Origin: Gilliamella sp. wkB108
GTDB lineage: Bacteria > Pseudomonadota > Gammaproteobacteria > Enterobacterales > Orbaceae
Direction: 5' to 3'
Length of the DNA: 64,000 nt
NCBI RefSeq assembly: GCF_001690195.1
Contig: NZ_LZGM01000016.1
Location: 1 to 64,000, forward strand
Under the pieces are notes generated by a model. That model did no database searches, was not told the origin of the DNA, and worked only from the letters and a program-made list of their open reading frames with translations. How positions within the stretch are numbered: position 1 is the first letter of the stretch; the number at the start of each line of letters is the position of its first letter. Positions 20,347-30,603 of the stretch are shown in pieces. The position numbers and the translations under genes are program-made.

Positions 20347-22239
20347 ATGTTTTATCCAGATCTTTTTGATGTCATCATTGTCGGTGGCGGTCATGCAGGA
20401 ACAGAAGCGGCAATGGCATCAGCAAGAATGGGGCGAAAAACACTACTTTTAACCCATAATATCAATACATTAGGTCAAATGTCTTGTAACCCCGCAATAG
20501 GTGGTATAGGTAAAGGACATTTGGTTAAAGAGATCGATGCTATGGGAGGATTAATGGCTCATGCTATTGATCTTGCAGGGATCCAATTTCGGATCTTAAA
20601 CAGTAGCAAAGGGCCAGCAGTTAGAGCAACCCGCGCTCAAGCCGATCGATCTTTATACCGTAAAGCTGTGAGAACCGCACTGGAAAACCAAGAAAATTTA
20701 ATGCTATTTCAACAATCCGTTGAAGATGTGATCATTGAGAACGATCAGATCACCGGTGTAACCACTCAAATGGGCGTTTCGTTTAAAGCTAAAGCTGTTG
20801 TCTTAACGACCGGTACTTTTTTAGACGGAAAGATCCATATCGGACTTGATAACTACAGCGGTGGTAGAACAGGCGATCCTGCTTCTATTGGCTTATCTAA
20901 AGCGTTGCACCAATATCCATTTAGAATGGGTCGATTGAAAACAGGAACACCACCTCGTATTGATGCCAGAACCATTGATTTTTCACAATTAGGTACACAA
21001 TATGGTGATGATCCTGTTCCTGTATTTTCGTTTTTAGGTAAAGCAAGTGAACACCCACAACAGATCCCTTGTTATATCACAAGCACTAATGAAACAACGC
21101 ATGAGATCATTCGTAATAATTTAGATCGTAGCCCGATGTATACTGGTGTTATTGAAGGCGTTGGTCCAAGATATTGTCCTTCAATTGAAGATAAGATCAT
21201 GCGTTTTGCTGATCGTAATTCACATCAGATCTATTTAGAGCCTGAAGGATTAGATAGTAATGAAATTTATCCTAATGGGATCTCAACGAGTTTACCTTTT
21301 GATACTCAGCTTGCTTTTGTTCGTAGTATGAAAGGACTTGAAAACGCAAATATTGTAAGACCAGGCTATGCGATCGAATATGATTACTTTGATCCTAGGG
21401 ATCTTAAGCCAACGCTTGAAAGTAAAGTTATAAAAGGACTCTTTTTAGCAGGACAAATCAATGGTACAACCGGTTATGAAGAAGCCGCAGCTCAAGGTAT
21501 GCTTGCCGGTCTTAACGCTGCTCGTTTTGTTTATGATCAAGATCAATGGTATCCAACGCGCGATCAAGCTTATTTAGGCGTGTTAGTTGATGATCTTTGT
21601 ACGCTTGGTACTAATGAACCTTATCGAATGTTTACCTCACGCGCTGAGTATCGTTTGATGCTTCGTGAAGATAATGCAGATATTCGCTTAACTGAGATAG
21701 GTCGAAATCTTGGAATGGTTGATGATTATCGTTGGCGACGTTTTAATGAAAAATTTGATGCTATTGAACAAGAAAGAGCGCGTTTACGTGATATTTGGGT
21801 TCATCCTCATATTGAATCAATTGACGAAGTTAATGCAGTATTAAGCGCTAATTTGACCAAAGAAGCGAATGGTGAAGAGTTACTTAAACGTCCAGAAATG
21901 AACTATCAAACATTAAAATCACTATCATTATTTGCACCGGGCTTAAGCGATGAACAAGCTGCCGAACAGGTTGAAATTCAAGTCAAATATGACGGTTATA
22001 TTAAGTTACAAATTGAAGAAATTGAACGTCAAAAACGTAATGAAGAAACATTAATCCCAGATCATATTGATTATGCTGAAATTTCTGGTTTATCTAATGA
22101 AGTTGTTGCGAAATTAAAACAACATAAACCGGTCTCTATTGGCCAAGCTTCACGTATATCAGGTATTACGCCAGCTGCTATTTCGATGTTATTAGTTTAT
22201 TTGAAAAAGAAGAATTATGTTAAGAAAGAAACTCTCTAA
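20347..22239 (+). CDS. mnmG: tRNA uridine-5-carboxymethylaminomethyl enzyme MnmG
   Basis: MnmG (GidA) works with MnmE to modify U34 of several tRNAs and uses FAD. The 630-residue protein matches the E. coli length (629). It has the FAD motif [18 protein letters not shown] near residues 12-29, [17 protein letters not shown] near 55, and the C-terminal helical part that contacts MnmE. The first two thirds of the gene are packed with GATC sites (about 27 in 1.26 kb by hand count) and the last third has almost none. Its stop lies 23 bases inside rsmG. Confidence 0.98.
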   Translation: MFYPDLFDVIIVGGGHAGTEAAMASARMGRKTLLLTHNINTLGQMSCNPAIGGIGKGHLVKEIDAMGGLMAHAIDLAGIQFRILNSSKGPAVRATRAQADRSLYRKAVRTALENQENLMLFQQSVEDVIIENDQITGVTTQMGVSFKAKAVVLTTGTFLDGKIHIGLDNYSGGRTGDPASIGLSKALHQYPFRMGRLKTGTPPRIDARTIDFSQLGTQYGDDPVPVFSFLGKASEHPQQIPCYITSTNETTHEIIRNNLDRSPMYTGVIEGVGPRYCPSIEDKIMRFADRNSHQIYLEPEGLDSNEIYPNGISTSLPFDTQLAFVRSMKGLENANIVRPGYAIEYDYFDPRDLKPTLESKVIKGLFLAGQINGTTGYEEAAAQGMLAGLNAARFVYDQDQWYPTRDQAYLGVLVDDLCTLGTNEPYRMFTSRAEYRLMLREDNADIRLTEIGRNLGMVDDYRWRRFNEKFDAIEQERARLRDIWVHPHIESIDEVNAVLSANLTKEANGEELLKRPEMNYQTLKSLSLFAPGLSDEQAAEQVEIQVKYDGYIKLQIEEIERQKRNEETLIPDHIDYAEISGLSNEVVAKLKQHKPVSIGQASRISGITPAAISMLLVYLKKKNYVKKETL

Positions 22240-22816
22240 TTTAATCGATCAAACTGATCTTTCGATCTCAGAACAACAAAAAGATCAGCTTATTCACTAT
22301 GTCACCTTGCTAGATAAATGGAATAAGGCGTATAACTTAACCGCAGTACGTGATCCTAATGAAATGCTAGTAAAACACATTATGGATAGTTTAGTTGTTT
22401 CACCTTATTTAGTCGGTAAAACCTTTATTGATGTTGGTACCGGACCAGGTTTACCTGGCATACCACTTGCTATTATTAATCCGGATAAGCAGTTTGATTT
22501 GGTTGATAGCTTAGGTAAAAGAGTTCGTTTTTTGAAACAGGTTCAGTTTGAATTAAAATTACCCAATATAAATCCAATACAAAGTCGTATTGAAGAGTAT
22601 ACACAAAAACAGTTTGACGGTGTTATAAGTAGAGCTTTTGCCTCTTTGCAAGATATGCTTAATTGGTGTAAACATCTTCCTAATGATCAAGGATCTTTTT
22701 ATGCTTTAAAGGCGAATGATCTCGATCCGATCCCAGAAGGATTTACCTTAAAACAAACCGTCAAACTAACGGTTCCACAACTAGATGCGCAAAGATGTTT
22801 GGTTATTATTCAGTAA
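22217..22816 (+). CDS. rsmG: 16S rRNA (guanine527-N7)-methyltransferase RsmG
   Basis: RsmG methylates G527 of 16S rRNA using S-adenosylmethionine. The 199-residue protein (E. coli 207) has [12 protein letters not shown] near 35, the SAM-binding motif [15 protein letters not shown] near 75, [14 protein letters not shown] near 98 and [13 protein letters not shown] near 136. It overlaps mnmG by 23 bases, the usual coupled pair beside the origin. GATC sites cluster at both ends of this gene. Confidence 0.96.
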   Translation: MLRKKLSNLIDQTDLSISEQQKDQLIHYVTLLDKWNKAYNLTAVRDPNEMLVKHIMDSLVVSPYLVGKTFIDVGTGPGLPGIPLAIINPDKQFDLVDSLGKRVRFLKQVQFELKLPNINPIQSRIEEYTQKQFDGVISRAFASLQDMLNWCKHLPNDQGSFYALKANDLDPIPEGFTLKQTVKLTVPQLDAQRCLVIIQ

Positions 22817-22821
22817 TTTTA

Positions 22822-22859
22822 TACTGAAACGTATAGTTAACCTGAAACATCTTTACAAT
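22822..22859 (+). repeat. Dispersed 38-bp intergenic repeat, copy 3
   Basis: This fills the 44-base gap between the convergent genes rsmG and amiC almost exactly. It reads TACTGAAAC, then GTATAGTTAACCTGAAAC, then ATCTTTACAAT. It is the best single representative: copy 4 differs at about 3 of 38 positions and copy 2 at about 5 of 37. Confidence 0.8.
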
Positions 22860-22860
22860 G

Positions 22861-24093
22861 TTAATTTTTGCGTTTTTTCAAGTAATCCTTAATTCCGTCA
22901 ACAATGGCTTTAGATACTTGATTTTGGAATGAAACAGTCTTTAATTTTTGTTCTTCACCAATATTACTGATAAAGGCTGTTTCGACTAATACTGACGGGA
23001 TATCTGGAGCTTTTAATACGGCAAAACCAGCTTTTTCTATCGATGGCTTATGTAATTTATTTACACCTTTCATACGATTTAATATCGCTGTGCCAAGTAA
23101 TACACCATTACTTAGTGTTGTTTTTTGCACTAAATCTAAAATAGTATTATCTAAATACTTATCCCCGCTTCGGCTCACGCCCCCTATTTGGTCGGCTTCA
23201 TTCTGGGTTTGTGCTAAGTAGCTCGCAGCAGAACTACTCGCACCACGCGTGGATAATGAAAAGACCGAAGATCCTTTTACTGCTCGACTAGCAAATGCAT
23301 CAGCATGGATAGAGATAAAAAGATCTGCATGTAAAGATCGTGCTTTGGCAACGCGTACTTTCAAAGGGATAAATATGTCTTCGTTACGTGTCATATAGAC
23401 TTTAATCTGAGGTTCTTTCTTAAGCAGATTATAGGTTCGACGTGCAATTTGTAACACAATATCCTTTTCTCGGGTCTTTTTATAACCAATAGCGCCCGGA
23501 TCTTCACCACCATGACCGGGATCGAGCATAACAATAATAGGTGCATTCTTCTTTTTATTGGTTGGCGTTTTTATTTCTGCCTGTTTTTTATTAAGATCCC
23601 CTTTTTTATACTCTTCTAATAATGCTAATAAAGGATCATCATCAGCTGAATTTGGTTTTGAAGGATAAAGATCGATGACTAAACGATCTTTAAATTCTGC
23701 AACCGGTGCTAATGTAAAAATATTAGGCTGTACATCTTGTTTTAATTCGATCATGATCCGAACTGTTTTGGGATCACGTTGAAGAACACGAATTGATTTT
23801 ATATAAGGATCACGGCTTAAGACTTTTGATGAAATTGTTTTTAAGGTTGGATTTAAATTTAAATTGTCAATATCAATGGCAATTCGTTCAGGGTTACTTA
23901 GAAAAGTACGTTTATAACTAAGATTAACGTTCGATTCTAATGTGATTCTGGTATAGGTTGACGACGGCCAAACGCGAACGGCGACGATTTGTGCCATTGG
24001 CGCAGCCAAGCCAATTCGAGAGACTGACAATAAACAAGTAGCAATAATACCTTTAATTAAAAGGCGCTTTGTTGGACTAAATGTTTTTGGCAT
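22861..24093 (-). CDS. amiC: N-acetylmuramoyl-L-alanine amidase with AMIN domain, AmiC-like
   Basis: This zinc amidase splits septal peptidoglycan. The 410-residue protein has an N-terminal signal (about residues 1-31, ending GLAAPMA), an AMIN domain near 35-140 that targets septal wall, a linker, and the Amidase_3 domain with [12 protein letters not shown] near 195, SIHADAF near 262 and VETAFISN near 365. E. coli AmiC is 417 residues and Tat-exported. Here the signal has TKRLLIKG rather than a twin arginine, so the export route is uncertain. AmiA cannot be fully excluded, but the AMIN domain favours AmiC. Confidence 0.87.
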   Translation of the reverse strand: MPKTFSPTKRLLIKGIIATCLLSVSRIGLAAPMAQIVAVRVWPSSTYTRITLESNVNLSYKRTFLSNPERIAIDIDNLNLNPTLKTISSKVLSRDPYIKSIRVLQRDPKTVRIMIELKQDVQPNIFTLAPVAEFKDRLVIDLYPSKPNSADDDPLLALLEEYKKGDLNKKQAEIKTPTNKKKNAPIIVMLDPGHGGEDPGAIGYKKTREKDIVLQIARRTYNLLKKEPQIKVYMTRNEDIFIPLKVRVAKARSLHADLFISIHADAFASRAVKGSSVFSLSTRGASSSAASYLAQTQNEADQIGGVSRSGDKYLDNTILDLVQKTTLSNGVLLGTAILNRMKGVNKLHKPSIEKAGFAVLKAPDIPSVLVETAFISNIGEEQKLKTVSFQNQVSKAIVDGIKDYLKKRKN

Positions 24094-24158
24094 ACCTAAA
24101 CACTTTTTTGTTATATGAATTAAGCGCGAATAATACCATAAAATAAAAAGATGTTAAA

Positions 24159-24177
24159 AAGAATGATTCTCATCATA
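24159..24177. promoter_or_regulatory. Possible Fur-like site in the amiC-miaB gap
   Basis: AAGAATGATTCTCATCATA matches the 19-base Fur consensus at about 13 positions. It lies in the 389-base divergent gap (24094-24482), about 300 bases before miaB, whose product is an iron-sulfur enzyme. The rest of the gap is AT-rich and shows no gene that I can support. The site may be chance. Confidence 0.3.
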
Positions 24178-24482
24178 ACGTGTTTTTTCGTTAAAGAGAT
24201 AGCTTATTTTTCATTATAATTCATCTATTTTATAGTTTGCTAAATTTTAGCATGTCATAGTAATCGATGTTTATAATCTAACATTTTGAATTAATACATA
24301 AAAAAACGAAAAAAGTGTTAAATTATTATTAATCATCATAAGTAATATAAGTGACAGACTTTATAATATCATTTTATATTTTATTATAGACCCTACATTA
24401 ACAAAGGATTACAATATATTTCGCTAAAATCGCGGATTTAAAGCCGTTTTCATTTTAACAATTAAATATAGCTGAGTTATTG

Positions 24483-25910
24483 ATGAGCAAGAAACTACAT
24501 ATCAAAACTTGGGGCTGCCAAATGAATGAGTATGACTCTAATAAAATGGCAGATCTCCTTTTATCTACCCACGGGTTAACTTTAACAGATGATGCAGAAG
24601 AAGCCGATATTTTACTATTAAATACTTGTTCTATTCGTGAAAAAGCCCAAGAGAAAGTCTTTCATCAATTAGGTCGTTGGAAGAACCTTAAACAACATAA
24701 CCCAAATATAATTATTGGTGTTGGTGGTTGTGTTGCTTCTCAAGAAGGCGCTCATATTCGTAAACGCGCTCCTTTTGTTGATATTATTTTTGGACCACAA
24801 ACTTTCCACCGTTTACCCGAAATGATCGAACAAATAAGAAGTGGTAATGGTAATCATGTGGTCGATGTAAGTTTTCCGGAAATTGAAAAATTCGATCGCC
24901 TTCCTGAGCCTCGTAGTGAAGGGCCAACTGCATTTGTATCGATTATGGAAGGATGTAATAAATATTGTACTTACTGCGTTGTGCCATATACACGAGGCGA
25001 AGAAGTCAGTAGGCCTTGTGATGATGTGATTTATGAAATAGCGCAACTTGCTGAACAAGGCGTACGAGAAGTTAACTTGCTTGGTCAAAATGTTAATGCT
25101 TATCGTGGACCAACGTTTGATGGTGATATATGTTCATTTGCTGAGTTATTACGTTTAGTTGCCGCTATTGATGGTATTGATCGTATTCGTTTTACCACCA
25201 GTCATCCTATTGAATTTACTGATGATATTATCGATGTTTACCGTGATACCCCTGAACTGGTCAATTTTTTACATTTGCCGGTGCAAAGCGGATCAGATCG
25301 TGTGTTGAATCTAATGAAACGTACTCATACGGCAATTGAATACAAATCAATTATTCGTAAATTACGTAAAGTGCGACCAGATATTCAAATTAGTTCCGAT
25401 TTTATTGTTGGATTTCCGGGTGAAACGCAAGAAGATTTTGAACAAACCATGAAACTCATTGCTGATGTTAATTTCGATTTAAGTTATAGTTTTGTTTACT
25501 CTTCTCGCCCAGGTACGCCGGCAGCCGAAATGGAAGATAATGTATCCGAAGAAGAGAAAAAACAGCGTCTTTATATTTTACAAGAACGCATTAATCAGCA
25601 AGCGATGCAATTTAGTCGTCGTATGCTAAATACAGTACAACGTATTTTAGTTGAAGGACCATCTAAAAAAGATATTATGGAATTAACTGGTCGAACTGAA
25701 AATAATCGAATTGTTAATTTCCAAGGTCGTCCTGATATGATTGGTAAGTTTGTGGATGTGGAAATAACCGATGTTTATCCTAATTCACTACGAGGTAAAG
25801 TTGTGCGAACAGAAGATGAAATGGATTTACGCGTCAGTGAGTCCCCATTGTCTGTTATTTCACGTACACGTAAAGAAAATGATTTAGGCGTAGGAATTTA
25901 TCACCCATAA
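24483..25910 (+). CDS. miaB: tRNA-2-methylthio-N6-dimethylallyladenosine synthase MiaB
   Basis: MiaB is a radical-SAM enzyme that adds the methylthio group to i6A37 of tRNA, acting after MiaA (encoded at 7438). I start at the ATG at 24483 ([19 protein letters not shown]); a TTG just before it would add one residue. The 475-residue protein has the N-terminal cluster cysteines (C11, and others in [10 protein letters not shown] and VGGCVASQ), the radical-SAM motif CNKYCTYC near 156, and a C-terminal TRAM domain. It begins a run of plus-strand genes. Confidence 0.97.
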   Translation: MSKKLHIKTWGCQMNEYDSNKMADLLLSTHGLTLTDDAEEADILLLNTCSIREKAQEKVFHQLGRWKNLKQHNPNIIIGVGGCVASQEGAHIRKRAPFVDIIFGPQTFHRLPEMIEQIRSGNGNHVVDVSFPEIEKFDRLPEPRSEGPTAFVSIMEGCNKYCTYCVVPYTRGEEVSRPCDDVIYEIAQLAEQGVREVNLLGQNVNAYRGPTFDGDICSFAELLRLVAAIDGIDRIRFTTSHPIEFTDDIIDVYRDTPELVNFLHLPVQSGSDRVLNLMKRTHTAIEYKSIIRKLRKVRPDIQISSDFIVGFPGETQEDFEQTMKLIADVNFDLSYSFVYSSRPGTPAAEMEDNVSEEEKKQRLYILQERINQQAMQFSRRMLNTVQRILVEGPSKKDIMELTGRTENNRIVNFQGRPDMIGKFVDVEITDVYPNSLRGKVVRTEDEMDLRVSESPLSVISRTRKENDLGVGIYHP

Positions 25911-25984
25911 GAAATGAGTAGTAAAGAATTTAACAATTTAAATTAAAAAAAATTTATTCAATGAAATATAAGGACGATAATATA

Positions 25985-26464
25985 ATGTTTATTATATTTG
26001 GAACGCGTGGAAGGGAAGTTCACGAAAAAAGTGGGCAATTTAATTGCCCAAAATGTTGTTCTCAACAAAATACAGTTACTGATGAAAAACAGCAACAATA
26101 TACACAAATAAAAGTAGCTAAATATTTTACTCTGTTTTTTATTCCTATTTTCAGTTATGAAACATTAGGAAGATACATCAAATGTGATCATTGTCATTCT
26201 GAATATAATGAAAAGGTTTTAGAGTATGTACCGCCAACATTTGCAGAACAATTAGCCTCTTATGTTGAACAAGAGTTAAAAACGGGTACACCTATCTCAA
26301 TGCTAATAAATAAATTAAAAGCACAAGGACTTGATCAAGATCAATCAACAAAAGCAGTTGATTATATTGTGGCTAATAATATTGTCACTTGTCATCAATG
26401 TAATATGGACTTTTTAAAAGGCGTTGAAAAATGTTCATTATGTGGACAACGTATTAGTCAGTAA
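25985..26464 (+). CDS. Zinc-ribbon protein of unknown function
   Basis: I start at the ATG at 25985 (MFIIFGTRGREV), which has AAGGA upstream; an earlier ATG at 25961 lacks a ribosome site. The 159-residue protein has CPKCC near 21, a hydrophobic stretch (KYFTLFFIPIFSYET), a CDHCH pair near 67, and two C-terminal pairs (CHQC, CSLC), so at least two zinc ribbons are likely. The middle is helical and polar. It lies between miaB and ybeZ, and I cannot assign a role. The MFIIFG start resembles zinc-ribbon proteins found across bacteria. Confidence 0.75.
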   Translation: MFIIFGTRGREVHEKSGQFNCPKCCSQQNTVTDEKQQQYTQIKVAKYFTLFFIPIFSYETLGRYIKCDHCHSEYNEKVLEYVPPTFAEQLASYVEQELKTGTPISMLINKLKAQGLDQDQSTKAVDYIVANNIVTCHQCNMDFLKGVEKCSLCGQRISQ

Positions 26465-26489
26465 AAATGAATTATTAGAGGACTTATTT

Positions 26490-27521
26490 TTGAATATTAC
26501 GAAACATGAAATATTGCTTGAACCAGCAGATAATCAAAGACTTAATAGCCTTTGTGGTCCTCATAACGATAACCTTAAACAAATAGAACGTCGTCTTGGT
26601 ATTGAAATTAATCATCGTGGAAATCAATTTACAATAACAGGTGATGTTATTTGTGTTAAAGCAACCGGTGAAATTTTACAAACACTTTATAAGCAAACGA
26701 AAGTAAAAGATAAAATCGTAGATATTGAACCTGAACAGATCCATTTAGCCATTAAAGAGTCAGGTGCGCTGGAAAAAGCAAGTGAACATCTACCTGCTTA
26801 TGTGGATCAGCATGGTAGCAAGTTAGTAATGATTAAGACCAAACGAGGTATAATAAAACCAAGAACACCTAATCAAGCGCAATATATTGCCCATGTTTTA
26901 GATTATGATATCTCATTTGGTATTGGGCCTGCTGGTACGGGTAAAACTTATTTAGCCGTTGCTGCTGCGGTTGATGCGCTGGAAAAACAGCAAATTCGTC
27001 GCATTGTGTTAACCCGACCAGCGGTTGAAGCAGGTGAAAAACTTGGCTTTCTACCCGGTGATTTAAGTCAAAAAGTCGATCCATATTTGCGTCCACTTTA
27101 TGATGCATTATTTGAAATGCTCGGTTTTGAAAAAGTAGAAAAACTTATCGAGAAAAGTGTCATTGAAGTTGCTCCTCTAGCCTATATGCGCGGACGCACA
27201 CTTAATGATGCATTTATCATTCTCGATGAAAGCCAAAATACTACTATTGAACAAATGAAAATGTTTTTGACTCGTATTGGTTTCAATTCTAAAGCGGTAA
27301 TAACTGGTGATATTACGCAAATAGATCTACCTCGTCATCAAAAATCAGGTTTGCGCCACGCGATCGAAGTATTGAGCCAAGTAGATGAAATTAGTTTCAA
27401 TTTTTTCAATAGCGAAGATGTAGTACGCCATCCGGTGGTTGCCAGAATTGTCAATGCTTATGAAAAATGGGAAGAGCAAGAACAACTTCATAATCAACAA
27501 CCTACGGAAAGAAATAACTAA
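26490..27521 (+). CDS. ybeZ: PhoH-like ATPase YbeZ
   Basis: YbeZ is a PhoH-family ATPase linked to the endoribonuclease YbeY and ribosome maturation. I start at a TTG at 26490 (NITKHEILLEPADNQRLNS follows), with GAGGA seven bases upstream, because it matches the E. coli N-terminus. An ATG at 26424 would overlap the zinc-ribbon gene and add 22 unrelated residues. Walker A is GPAGTGKT near 148 and Walker B IILDESQN near 245. The protein is 343 residues. ybeY normally follows but is absent here, and mrdA comes next. Confidence 0.93.
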   Translation: MNITKHEILLEPADNQRLNSLCGPHNDNLKQIERRLGIEINHRGNQFTITGDVICVKATGEILQTLYKQTKVKDKIVDIEPEQIHLAIKESGALEKASEHLPAYVDQHGSKLVMIKTKRGIIKPRTPNQAQYIAHVLDYDISFGIGPAGTGKTYLAVAAAVDALEKQQIRRIVLTRPAVEAGEKLGFLPGDLSQKVDPYLRPLYDALFEMLGFEKVEKLIEKSVIEVAPLAYMRGRTLNDAFIILDESQNTTIEQMKMFLTRIGFNSKAVITGDITQIDLPRHQKSGLRHAIEVLSQVDEISFNFFNSEDVVRHPVVARIVNAYEKWEEQEQLHNQQPTERNN

Positions 27522-27533
27522 AGGAGTATTATT

Positions 27534-29480
27534 ATTTCTATCGCACGTAATAAAAATAGAACCGAAATTCGGGACCACTCACAAGAGGCCAATCTTTTTT
27601 TGCGTCGGGCGCTGTTTGCCTTTGTTGTGATCATTTTATTGGTGATAATTTTACTCACCAATTTAGCCGATCTCCAGATCTCCAATTTTAGCTATTACAG
27701 TACCAAATCCAATAATAATCGTATTGAAATCATTCCTATTCCACCTAGTCGCGGTATGATTTATGATCGTAATGGTACAGCATTGGCCATTAACAACATC
27801 ACTTATCAGCTTAATATCATTCCTGATAAAATTAAAAATCTAAATGACCAGTTTGATGAATTAAAAAAAATCGTTGATTTAACTGATGAAGACATAGAAA
27901 ATTTTCAAAAAGAACGACGCAACTATAAAGCGCATCGCCCGGTACCACTAAAAGATAATTTAACTGAAAAGCAAATCGACCGGTTTGTTGTCGATCAACA
28001 TCGTTTTCCGTTTGTTTCTATTGTTGGTATACAGCATCGTTACTACCCTTTTGGTGCATCACTGACCCACATTCTTGGTTATATTTCTAAAATCAATAGT
28101 CAGGACAAACAACGTTTAGATGACGAAAATAAAACCAGTGATTATGTTGCGACGCAAAATATCGGTAAAATGGGCATTGAACGTTATTATGAAGATGTGC
28201 TGCATGGTTATCCAGGTTATGAAGAAGTAGAAGTAAATAGTCGGGGACGTATTGTCCGTCAGCTCAATCAACACCCACCTCAAGCTGGTGAAGATATCTA
28301 TTTATCTATCAATTTGAAATTACAACTCTATATTGAACAACTTTTAGAAGGAAGAAAAGCGGCTGTAGTTGCATTGAATCCTAATAATGGTGAAATCTTA
28401 GCTTTAGTTTCAAGTCCTAGTTATGACTCTAACCCTTTTGTTGGAGGGATCTCTAGTGCCAAATATAGCGCATTACTAAATGATCCAGATAAACCCTTGT
28501 TTAATCGCGTATTACTAGGTGCTTATCCTCCGGCATCAACCGTTAAACCATTTATATCTATTGCTGCGCTAAGTGAAGGAGTTGTTAGTCCTAAAAGTGT
28601 AATTAACGATCCCGGCTGGTGGCAATTACCCGGAACAGAAAAACGATATCGTGACTGGTTAAAATGGGGACATGGTCGTGTTGATGTATTAAAAGCAATT
28701 GAAGAGTCAGTTGATACTTACTTTTATCAAGTAGCCTACGACATGGGGATAGATCGCTTAAGTCTTTGGATGAATAAGTTTGGTTATGGTGAACGTACAG
28801 GTATTGATATCTCACCGAATGAAGAAACGCGGGCGGTAATGCCAAGTCGTGAATGGAAATTAAAACGCCATAAAAAACCTTGGTTACAAGGTGATACGAT
28901 TCCTGTTGGTATTGGGCAAGGCTACTGGACAGCAACGCCTATGCAAATGGTTAAAGCACTATCAATCTTAATCAATAATGGTAAAACTTATACACCACAT
29001 TTTTTATTATATAAAAAGAGCGACATATTAAAGTCTGACCAAAATCAACCAGAGGTTAATCAAAATCAGTTTGAAGAAGACAATAGTTTAACCAGTGTTA
29101 ATCCTAATTATTGGGCCTTAGCTAAAGAAGGTATGCATAGAGTGATGTTTGGATCACGAGGAACAGCAAGAAAAGTTTATGCGGATGCTAAATATCAAGC
29201 TGCAGGTAAATCTGGTACCGCCCAAGTATATAGTTTGAAAGAAGATGAAGTTTATAATGCGCATAAAATTCCTGAGCATTTACGCGATCATGCCCTATTT
29301 ATTGCCTATGCACCTTATGATAAACCAACGATCGCTTTAGCAATCGTACTGGAAAATGGTGGGGGCGGAAGTTCACATGGTGGAGCGGTAGCACGCAAAA
29401 TATTAGATTATTACCTATTAGGTAATGACTCAACCGAGTTAGACGATTCATCATCACCCAATACAGGACATGAAGATTAA
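27534..29480 (+). CDS. mrdA: Penicillin-binding protein 2, probable AUU start
   Basis: PBP2 is the transpeptidase of the elongasome and works with RodA. The first ordinary start in frame is a TTG at 27600 (RRALFAFVV follows), but the frame upstream encodes [15 protein letters not shown], matching FRDYTAESALFVRRA of E. coli PBP2. A strong AAAGGAG lies at 27520-27526 and an ATT at 27534 is seven bases from it; no ATG, GTG, TTG or CTG exists between the in-frame stop at 27519 and 27600. From 27534 the protein is 648 residues. The membrane anchor is near 25-45. The catalytic Ser is in PPASTVKPF and KSGTAQ lies near the C-terminus. Confidence 0.92.
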   Translation: MSIARNKNRTEIRDHSQEANLFLRRALFAFVVIILLVIILLTNLADLQISNFSYYSTKSNNNRIEIIPIPPSRGMIYDRNGTALAINNITYQLNIIPDKIKNLNDQFDELKKIVDLTDEDIENFQKERRNYKAHRPVPLKDNLTEKQIDRFVVDQHRFPFVSIVGIQHRYYPFGASLTHILGYISKINSQDKQRLDDENKTSDYVATQNIGKMGIERYYEDVLHGYPGYEEVEVNSRGRIVRQLNQHPPQAGEDIYLSINLKLQLYIEQLLEGRKAAVVALNPNNGEILALVSSPSYDSNPFVGGISSAKYSALLNDPDKPLFNRVLLGAYPPASTVKPFISIAALSEGVVSPKSVINDPGWWQLPGTEKRYRDWLKWGHGRVDVLKAIEESVDTYFYQVAYDMGIDRLSLWMNKFGYGERTGIDISPNEETRAVMPSREWKLKRHKKPWLQGDTIPVGIGQGYWTATPMQMVKALSILINNGKTYTPHFLLYKKSDILKSDQNQPEVNQNQFEEDNSLTSVNPNYWALAKEGMHRVMFGSRGTARKVYADAKYQAAGKSGTAQVYSLKEDEVYNAHKIPEHLRDHALFIAYAPYDKPTIALAIVLENGGGGSSHGGAVARKILDYYLLGNDSTELDDSSSPNTGHED

Positions 29481-30589
29481 TGATTAATAATAACAAGCAA
29501 TCTTTTTGGCAAAAGATACATCTCGATCCACTTTTTTTCCTTTTTGTAGCTATATTGCTTGGCTATAGTCTTTATATACTGTGGAGTGCCAGTGGCCAAG
29601 ATATCGACATGATGCAAAGGCGCGTCATACAGATCTTCTTAGGTTTTTCTGTCATGATTATTCTTGCACAATTTTCACCGAGAACTTATGAAAAATGGGC
29701 GCCTTATCTTTATATAATTTGCATAATTGTCTTATTATTGGTAGATATTTTTGGTTACACCAGTAAAGGTGCGCAACGGTGGTTAGATTTAGGGGTATTA
29801 CGCTTTCAACCTTCTGAAATAGCCAAAATTGCAGTGCCATTAATGGTCGCGAAATTTATTAACCGTGAAGGATGTCCACCACCTTTAAAAACAACATTAC
29901 AAACACTCGCTATTATTGGCGTTCCTACATTACTTGTTGCGATGCAACCTGATTTAGGTACCGCGATTTTAATTGTAATGTCGGGAATATTCATCATCTT
30001 TTTAGCGGGTATTCACTGGCGATTTATTATTATTTCGATAATTTTAATTGCGGCTTTTTTACCAATTATGTGGTTCTTTTTAATGCATGATTACCAACGT
30101 GAGCGAATCTTGACGCTCTTTAATCCTGAACGCGATCCGCTTGGTACCGGTTATCATATAATCCAGTCAAAAACAGCGATTGGATCAGGTGGAATTTGGG
30201 GTAAAGGTTGGTTAAGTGGCACGCAATCACAATTGGAATTTTTACCTGAACGACATACTGACTTTATATTTTCTGTCATCGCTGAAGAGTTTGGTTTTGT
30301 TGGCACCATTGTATTACTGATCCTTTTCCTTTGCGTTATAGCAAGAGGATTAATTATTGCTTCACGGGCGCAAACAACATTCGGCAGAATATTGGCTGGT
30401 GGACTTGTTTTAGTCTTTTTTGTTTACGCCTTTATTAATATCGGCATGGTCAGTGGAATCTTGCCGGTAGTTGGTGTACCATTACCATTAATTAGTTATG
30501 GTGGCTCATCTTTAATAGTGTTAATGGCTGGTTTTGGCATCATGATGTCTATTCACACTCATCGGTATATGTTATCTAAAAATATTTAA
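29480..30589 (+). CDS. mrdB: Peptidoglycan glycosyltransferase RodA
   Basis: RodA is the SEDS-family glycan polymerase of the elongasome, paired with PBP2. The 369-residue protein has about ten membrane segments and the SEDS signatures: [17 protein letters not shown] near 98, [11 protein letters not shown] near 155, and the C-terminal [13 protein letters not shown] near 335. The start overlaps the mrdA stop by one base, giving translational coupling. rlpA, which often follows, is absent. Confidence 0.97.
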   Translation: MINNNKQSFWQKIHLDPLFFLFVAILLGYSLYILWSASGQDIDMMQRRVIQIFLGFSVMIILAQFSPRTYEKWAPYLYIICIIVLLLVDIFGYTSKGAQRWLDLGVLRFQPSEIAKIAVPLMVAKFINREGCPPPLKTTLQTLAIIGVPTLLVAMQPDLGTAILIVMSGIFIIFLAGIHWRFIIISIILIAAFLPIMWFFLMHDYQRERILTLFNPERDPLGTGYHIIQSKTAIGSGGIWGKGWLSGTQSQLEFLPERHTDFIFSVIAEEFGFVGTIVLLILFLCVIARGLIIASRAQTTFGRILAGGLVLVFFVYAFINIGMVSGILPVVGVPLPLISYGGSSLIVLMAGFGIMMSIHTHRYMLSKNI

Positions 30590-30603
30590 CGGAATTTAAA
30601 TAA

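Noticed and set aside
26424-26489. ATG start of ybeZ at 26424
   Set aside because: It overlaps the zinc-ribbon gene; the TTG at 26490 has GAGGA and matches the homologous N-terminus.
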